Origin: Luidia sarsii
Lineage: Eukaryota > Echinodermata > Asteroidea > Paxillosida > Luidiidae
NCBI GenBank assembly: GCA_949987565.1
Contig: OX465104.1
Span: forward strand, 1,500,590-1,564,589
Length of the DNA stretch: 64,000 nucleotides
Direction: 5' to 3'
The notes beneath the pieces are model-generated. The model saw only the letters and a list, made by a program, of their open reading frames with translations, did not search any database and was not told where the DNA came from. Both the position numbers and the translations under genes were made by a program. This document shows, one piece after another, positions 57,507-64,000 of the stretch. The first letter of the stretch is position 1, and the number at the start of each line of letters is the position of its first letter.

Positions 57507-57959
57507 CGACGACAACGACACGCCCTAGCGTCAGAGCCAGAATTTTATAAATATATAGAGAATTACAGCAAGAAAAAAAAAGAATTTGTCGAGCATTGCC
57601 GAAAGAATTGACATTTTACTCTCAGAACTGTTTGACAGCAGTAGACTTTCTCCTTGTGTGCCGTAGAGATCCGTTTTGGAATGTATAGGACAGACATCCT
57701 TGTTACGAGTGCATTGCAATGATTGTAGTGATTTGGGAAGGAGGGGGGTTGTCTAGCTTGACTTTTCTGTGCATGTCAGGTTTTCATCCGGCATATTCAG
57801 GCATGCAACTTTTCCGCTGATCCGCGGATTTCTGCATTTTTTTTAATTCGGCCGTAAAAAAATAAAATCTGTAAACAAAATAAATTAAAAACTAGAGATT
57901 TATGTCTGTTGGCTAACAGAACATAATGCTTTTCCGCATGTGGTTCTCTTTAAAAAAAA

Positions 57960-58715
57960 AAAAAAAAATTGATGAAAAAAAAAATTAACATCAACGGGAT
58001 TCGAACCCGTAACCTCCATTCCTAACACAATACGCACGTGCATATTTTGTGCACAAAGTGTATGGGACCTCATTATATTTTTCAAAAAATCATAATAATT
58101 CTGAACAATGATCAATTCCTTCCAAACTCAGGATTATGAATGTCTAGCACAATAGCTACCTGCACACCAAATTTCGAGACGATTGACCTTTGGCAAATAT
58201 GTGTTTTAAAAACACGCATTTTGATGACGTCACGATTGCGTCATGGCATTTTGGCCCCAGAGGGTGTTTCTTGACTACATCCCTAATAGATATAATCGAA
58301 AAAATGAAAAAAATCTTGCTCCGTTGGCCAAATATGCTCAATTGAATGTTAAAATCTTAAAAGTTTATGACCTCATTAATATTCATGAGATGACGTCACG
58401 ATCAAATGAGGGCCATTTTTGGATACAACTTTTCCCAACTAAGATATAGTGCAAAGTTGAAACCAAACGAACTTCAACTTTTGCTAATAATGCAGTTTGA
58501 AATTTGCCCCTTTAAAGCACTGTCACGTGACCCGTGATGACGTCATGAAGTTTTCAAGATAACTGTGCACAACTTCAGCAAGGGCTCTATGCATTTGTCA
58601 AGTTTGAAAAAAATCAAAGTTTGTTCAATGGCAAAAGTGCCCTCCGAAAAAACCCTGTGCTTTGTCTATGGGATTATTCCGACCAGAAAAAGAAGAAGAA
58701 GAAGAAGAAGAAGAC
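57960..58715. repeat. Duplicated repeat, copy 1 (tRNA-like B box at left end, GAA tail at right)
   Basis: It begins with the complement of a T arm (GGGATTCGAACCCGTAACCT) and ends GATTATTCCGACCAG followed by (AAG)n. Copy 2 at 59235-59960 matches it almost base for base. A diverged partial third copy lies at about 58960-59140. Confidence 0.75.
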
Positions 58716-59234
58716 AAAACTCGAAACATACGTCTGTTGTAACAGAACGTGTAGCTTTTCCTTTTTTTTTCCAGAAGAAAGACCAAGTTGAAAATCTGAA
58801 AACCAGTAGCACATGCATGATTACTACAGTACTTCCGGTCTGGACCGGAGGATAGGGTCACATGACACGAGGAAGGTCATGAAACCTTGGTCCCTGAAAC
58901 TCCTCTCACATGCTATATGCGCTAGCAACAGTACAACAAGGGAGTTAACCATTGATTTAATATCGTTTTTTTATTACCTCATTAATATTCATGAGATGAC
59001 CTCATCATCATAATTATTGCAATATTTGGATACACTGTTGCCCAACTTAGATATATGCTAAATATCGATCCTGCGGGATCTAAGATCGTGGCGTGATTGC
59101 ACATGCCAGGTTGGCCCTTTAAAGGGCGGTCACGTGACAACTCAAGCACAAACAAACGAAAAAAACCACAGTTTTACTGTATATTGGTGTAAACCCCTTT
59201 TAGCATCGTTTTGATTGAGTTCATGAAGGTGGCA

Positions 59235-59960
59235 ACTCTGTTTCGAACCCGTAACCTCCATTCCTAACCCAAAACGCACGTGCATATTTTGTGCACAAAG
59301 TGTATGGGACTTCATTATATTTTTCAAAAAATCATAATAATTCTGAACAATGGTCAATTGCTTCCAAACTCAGGATTTAAGATGTCTAGCACAATAGCTA
59401 CCTGCACACCAAATTTCGAGACGATTGACCTTTGGCAAGTATGTGTTTTAAAAACACGCATTTTGATGACGTCACGATTGCGTCATGGCATTTTGGCCCC
59501 AGAGGGTGTTTCTAGACTACATCCCTAATAGATATAAACAAAAACAATAAAAAAATCTTGCTCCGTTGGCCAAATATGCTCAATTGAATGTTAAAAACTT
59601 AAAAGTTTATGACCTCATTAATATTCATGAGATGACATCACGATCAAATCAGGGCAATTTTTGGATACACCTTTTCCCAACTTAGATATAGTGCAAACTT
59701 GGAACAAAATGAAATTATTTTTTTGCTTTTATTGCAATTTGAAATTTGCCCCTTTAAAGCGCTGTCACGTGACACATGGTGACGTCATGAAGTTTTAAAG
59801 ACAACTGTGCACAACTTCAGCAAGGGTTCTATGCATTTGTCAAGTTTGGAAAAAATCAAAGTTTGTTCAATGGCAAAAGTGCCCTCCGAAAAAACCCTGT
59901 GCTTTGTCTATGGGATTATTCCGACCAGAAAAAGAAGAAGAAGAAGAAGAAGACAAAAAA
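59235..59960. repeat. Duplicated repeat, copy 2
   Basis: Shares CCTCCATTCCTAA, CGCACGTGCATATTTTGTGC, ATTAATATTCATGAGATGAC and the GATTATTCCGACCAG(AAG)n end with copy 1. It is followed by two copies of the hairpin AGCTTTTCCGT…ACGGAAAAGCT at 59984-60062. Confidence 0.75.
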
Positions 59961-60343
59961 AAAAAATCAGAACAAGAACAATAGCTTTTCCGTATGGAAC
60001 GGAAAAGCTAAAAAAAAAATCAGAACAAGAACAATAGCTTTTCCGTATGGAACGGAAAAGCTAAAAAATGCATCTGGATATTTCTTCTCCCTTAACTATT
60101 ATTTAAAACACATGCTGAGATCAAGTTAAAAACTTTTCTGGGTGTATGCCTTGAAAAAGGTTAAAATCTGTCACTCAGCTTTAAGTCATACTAAGTAGTC
60201 AAAAACTGCTCAGAATGCACCACAGAGCATCTAGAATCCAAAAGTTTTTGGGGGCCCAAACCCCATGCCGTAAGGGCTTCACGCTCGCAGTTTCATTCGG
60301 ACATTTTCCTCTTTTTTTTTTAAATTCAAGAGTTGCATGCCTG

Positions 60344-61410
60344 CATATTATACTGCGAGGTGGCCCTCCTCACTGCTCTGATAGGCCACCTCGAGTATTT
60401 TTGTCTCGTAAAAGAAAAATGCCACCTCGAGGGGTCAAAATCAGGCCAGAAAAAAATCCACACAAGGCAGAGAGTGACTTCAGCATGTGCAAAATGGTGC
60501 AGAAAGGATTAATCAACACGTATGACGGTGATTCAGACTCATTCCCTAGCAAGCTTACGTGTTTTTAATACACCAAACCCGCTCGCAAACTATCTGGCGT
60601 CATCTTAGACTCACAAAATTCAAGGGGGAATCCCGCTACATGTATTCACAAAGGGAGCCAGTAACTACTGAAGGTGCATGTCGGTTGGGCCATTTTTATA
60701 GAGGGATTCGCTGAGGACCTTTACTGATGCGTATCAATCTGTAGAGCGCCGGATGTTTACGTTTATCGATCCCAAACACGACCTTTCCCCTCTCCACCCC
60801 CTCCATCACAAATGGCCGATTTTGTGAAATGGTAGGGTTGCCTCTAGCCAATCTCAGCTCAGCCTCCAAGTCCACCTTCTGAAAAAAAAAGGATCTTTTA
60901 AAAAAAAGGGGGGTTTCGGGTTTTAATCCCAGAAGAGCCCCCAGAGGGTCCTGTGTAAAATCTTCTGATGAAGTTCCTTGCAGGGCAGTATTCGACATGT
61001 TGGTCTCTTTCAAAATCAAAATTGGATGAGAGGTAACCCCTCCGCTTCTTGCGAACGCTCTCAGAAGGGCAGAATTGTCACCAACTTTCAGTCCTGAACC
61101 GTGATTATTATTACGACGAACCCGATTCACTGTCGTTGTTGAGGTGAAGACAACTCCCATTCTTCTTTAACTCCGAGCCCTTGTCGCTGTCATTGTGGAA
61201 CCATTTTGTCTCCGATGGATCGTCCTCGTTTCGAATGTGGTGCATAAGCTGAGAGACCCTTAAGTTCTAGAAGAATCAGTTTGTACAGAATAAAGATTGC
61301 TAAAGTTGATATTCGTTGAAAACAAGATTTGTGTCCTAGTTTTTGCCTGTTCTTTGTGTCACAGTGGTAAGGAGTCTTTTGGGATTTGATACAATTTAAA
61401 TTTAACCAGA
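60344..61410. other. No recognised gene
   Basis: A 154-codon minus-strand frame (61160-60696) is present but shows no motif, contains homopolymer-coded FFKRSFFFQK, and has no splice or family support. Confidence 0.45.
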
Positions 61411-61637
61411 TGCAATAGACCAATGTTTACATGCCATCACGTGACTTGTACATGTATTGGGTATTTTTGCATCTCATTTGGTGCAGAACAGGAGTGGAAA
61501 TGAGCAAAGAAGACTATCATATTGTCCACATTCTTCTTTGTACATTTACATCGCTTCTGTGTCAAAATAAATGCAAAAATACCTCTTTAAGTCACATGAT
61601 GGCATGTAAACAGTGGTCACGCAATTGGTCTATTGCA
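61411..61637. mobile_element. MITE, 227 bp
   Basis: Inverted ends TGCAATAGACCAA…TTGGTCTATTGCA, with inner arms GTTTACATGCCATCACGTGA and its imperfect complement. The TSD is unclear (CCA near both ends). Confidence 0.65.
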
Positions 61638-62159
61638 CCAAAGTGTGCCCTTCCACGGGGGTAGTCACTGTAAGGATCAAACACTATCTAATCAGTTCTT
61701 ACCCGCTTCTGGAATCGCAAATGTGGTTGTTGAACGCTGGTATGGCAAGTAGACCAGACGTCTTCATCTTCACTGTTACATAGCTCTGGTACCGAGTGCG
61801 TGATTTTACTAGTGGTGGAGGTTTTTATGCACCCCTGGGTGGAGTTTCTTGCCCTACTATTGTTCTATTGAACATGTTGAAGTAGCCAAAATGGGCACTG
61901 CATGAACAATGGGTTACAGTGATACAGGCTACAACTTGTGTTGGAATTTATCTCAGGCTGACTGGCTTTGTTAATCTGATGTGGATACAATGAAACATGT
62001 CTAAGGAATTTCCCTACAAGTCTAAATCAAGATTACCGTAAATTTCTTGGGAGTTATCACTGCACTGAGCATTCAGTGTTTATTAGGTCGAGCATGCAGG
62101 GCAAACCCACATTGAATTACATTCTCCTCGACACAAACATCACATTATATCTATGATGC

Positions 62160-62375
62160 AAAGCGATACCCGCCGCTTTACAATATTCGAATCCACTACA
62201 TGACCTCGACCAGCTTGGTGGTCAAGTGATTAAGACGTCTGCACTATAAAGCGGGAGTCGCAGGCTCGAATCCCACCCGAGCTACCTGGAATATTTTTTA
62301 TCAGGCATCGGGCAAAGCACTGAGCACTCGGTGTTTATTATGTCGAGCAGGGCAAACCCTCATTGAATTATCACT
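62160..62375 (+). repeat. SINE-B copy
   Basis: Same head (CAAGTGATTAAGACG, ACTATAAA), degraded B box (GGCTCGAATCCC) and tail (GGGCAAAGCACTGAGCAC) as the intact copy. A separate tail fragment precedes it at about 62062-62145. Confidence 0.7.
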
Positions 62376-63922
62376 GACTTTGTTTGAATTATCAAAGAGT
62401 GACACAAATAAATATATCAAGGGGGCCTATTAACATTGCAGAGTGCATTTTACTTTTGCATTTTTCACAAATCACTTGAATTCAGAAGACATTTTGTCTC
62501 TAAATTGTTTTAATTTGCTTAAATAAATGAGCTTGGAATACTGTGGATGTGCTGTAGATTGATGTTCCAGAAGTCACAAAGTTGTGACTAATCTAGACCC
62601 CTGTCCGCACTGGCAGGGTTTTTGGGGGTAAAACTTACCGAGACGATGGGAAGTTTCCCCATTTTAAGTCCAGGTTGTTATGCAGGGTGAAAACCCTGCT
62701 TTCGGAGGACAAAATTCCACAGAAACAGCAACATGTGTAAACTTTCAAGGCCCAAAATCTTTCATTACGAACTTCAAATTTATTTATTTCATCTGTTGTG
62801 TAAACTGCTCTTTCTCGTCCAATTAATCCATGATCAATGTCTACATTCAATTCAAGGAAGGTTTGCGGAGACGGTGTCCATGACAACGGAACAGAGCACG
62901 CCGTCCAAAAACGTACTTCTCTTCAGAACCTCACACAACATTCACTGGAAATATTTCTAACATGGTGTCGCCACAAACTACCGTTGACTCGATACCATCT
63001 GTGAATACTGAACTCAATATCCACATTATCTAAGACTTGAAGGTTTGTCAGTCTCCTAACGACAGGCAGAGGACACACTACCTGAAACAATAAGTTACCG
63101 ACTCTTTTCAGAACCACACTCCTTCCCGGAAGAGAATTGTTACATGGTGCCACCGCAAACCTTCCACTTTTCCACATTATCATCACATACTTATCGTACA
63201 AGTGGCAAACATACACATACCACTGGAAAATATTGCTTCTTTATCTGTCCAAAAAATTTACACATCCCAGTATCTTCAACCAAGACCAAAGTTCAAATTG
63301 TATACACTCTACATGCCAAGAATATCTCACTCAAATAAAGTATAGATTAAGTATACAAAAATATCCCCCTTCACTAATTTTTTTTTTTTTACTATGGTCA
63401 GTGTCTGTAAATACTGTAAGCTATTGACATTAAATCATAACAGCCCTACAAATGAAATACTTCAGTTGAAGACGTACATGTTCTTTAGCTTTCCACTACC
63501 TACTACATGTGGTTAATCCAGTATTTTTAAATGCTACCCAAAAACTATTTCTCTTTGAATTTACAGTAGATTATTTTTTTTCCTCGAAGTCCATACAGAC
63601 ATTGGTATGTGTTTTATTCATATGTGCAGAGTACACGCTGCCCAAAATGTTGAAATACAGGCTCTTTTCAGAGCCACACTTCCTCTTACAAGATATGATT
63701 TACATGGTGTCACAGCAAACTTCCCACTTATTTTTATTATCATTATCATCATTAAAATTCAAAATCTAAAAATATCCACCATTCAAATAATTACTTCTCG
63801 TAAATTAGAAACAGAATAAAAATTTGGCAGTTTTGTTAGGTTTTGTTTTCTTCTAAATGAACCCCAAAATAAACAAGCATTTTTTAAAGATCATTTTAAA
63901 CTGTATCAATGTTTCCTGGCTA
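62376..63922. other. No gene seen; scattered 82-bp repeat fragments
   Basis: Fragments of the GGTTTGCGGTGACACCATG repeat occur at 62855-62970, 63098-63168 and 63660-63725. The rest is AT-rich with no recognised exon. Confidence 0.5.
63098..63168 (+). repeat. Single dispersed copy of the 82-bp repeat
   Basis: CTCTTTTCAGAACCACACTC … CATGGTGCCACCGCAAACCT. Other single or partial copies lie at 31805-31880, 53330-53350, 62855-62970 (inverted pair) and 63660-63725. Confidence 0.65.
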
Positions 63923-64000
63923 TTACGGTCCCATTCCAAACTCGACGCAGAGATATTCAGACCATTCTATGGGAAGCGCGTTCACAATGTCATAGATCTG
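63923..64000 (-). CDS. Possible 3' end of a coding region (unidentified, runs off the right edge)
   Basis: Read on the minus strand from the right edge, 25 codons end at TAA (63925-63923): QIYDIVNALPIEWSEYLCVE followed by FGMGP. The I-x-NALP-x-EW pattern resembles a segment seen near the reverse-transcriptase region of some LINE proteins, but a short stretch cannot decide this. It could equally be the last exon of a cellular gene. A minus-strand AATAAA lies about 190 bases downstream (near 63730). Confidence 0.3.
   Translation of the reverse strand, partial: QIYDIVNALPIEWSEYLCVEFGMGP

Larger units (their letters stand above)
57798..60343. mobile_element. DNA transposon with CAGGCATGCAACT ends, interrupted by ~2.2 kb nested insert
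   Basis: Left end CAGGCATGCAACTTTTCCGC, right end AAGAGTTGCATGCCTG, flanked by a perfect 6-bp duplication CATATT (57792-57797 and 60344-60349). The outer parts (to about 57875 and from about 60063) match the 406-bp copy at 56049-56454. Between them sit the two duplicated repeats and a hairpin pair. Confidence 0.75.

Noticed and set aside
57858..57885. AATAAA sites as the NDUFA6 poly(A) signal
   Set aside because: They are the first AATAAA words after the stop but lie inside a transposon about 350 bp downstream. Without transcript data I cannot say they are used.
60696..61160. 154-codon minus-strand frame as a gene
   Set aside because: No recognisable motif, a homopolymer-coded Phe/Lys segment, no Kozak or splice support, and it lies between MITEs.

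Overview
The window is eukaryotic, gene-poor and very repeat-rich. It has spliced genes with GT-AG introns, dispersed tRNA-derived SINEs, short DNA transposons with matching target-site duplications, many minisatellites and satellites, and kilobases of polypurine/polypyrimidine sequence. Two 200-base runs of N (20756-20955 and 52680-52879) are assembly gaps. The protein sequences are animal and the repeat style suggests a marine invertebrate, possibly an echinoderm. The organism is my inference; no single feature proves it.

Only three genes are supported by protein homology that I can read directly. (1) A complete three-exon NDUFA6 (mitochondrial complex I, LYR family) at 54708-57506, plus strand. 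(2) The first two coding exons of a MAD1-like spindle checkpoint gene at 54065-53083, minus strand, running left into a gap. It starts 642 bp from NDUFA6, so the two share a probable bidirectional promoter. (3) The last coding exon of a RASD/Dexras-type Ras GTPase at 15188-14581, minus strand. A fragment at the right edge (64000-63923, minus) may be the end of another coding region or of a retrotransposon.

Layout: 1-14 kb holds dispersed MITEs, hairpin repeats, a 25-bp satellite and GA/CT tracts. At 14-16 kb is the RASD exon, with a ~85-bp minisatellite carrying CTCF-like motifs at its 3' side and a 19-bp minisatellite upstream. At 17-24 kb are the 'GAGAAAGGTCCTGCC' array, a (GGGAGA)n block, a 62-bp satellite and GA and TCC tracts. 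At 25-31 kb are MITEs, SINEs and a TTAA-inserting transposon with a THAP-domain relic nested in a SINE. At 31-38 kb are an 82-bp array, GAGGAT and G-quadruplex arrays, a CACTA-type MITE and CT tracts. At 39-44 kb are MITEs, a large foldback element and a 75-bp tandem repeat made from a tRNA-like half. At 44-47 kb are CT tracts, and at 47-52 kb four satellite blocks. At 53-58 kb are the two divergent genes. At 58-64 kb is a nested transposon and repeat fragments.

The main biological story is how repeats arise from each other. Several arrays look like amplified pieces of mobile elements: a hairpin arm, a SINE tail, a tRNA-like half and an 82-bp element end. Two polypyrimidine tracts start at the same element sequence. 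I found no operon, CRISPR array, or defence or biosynthetic cluster.
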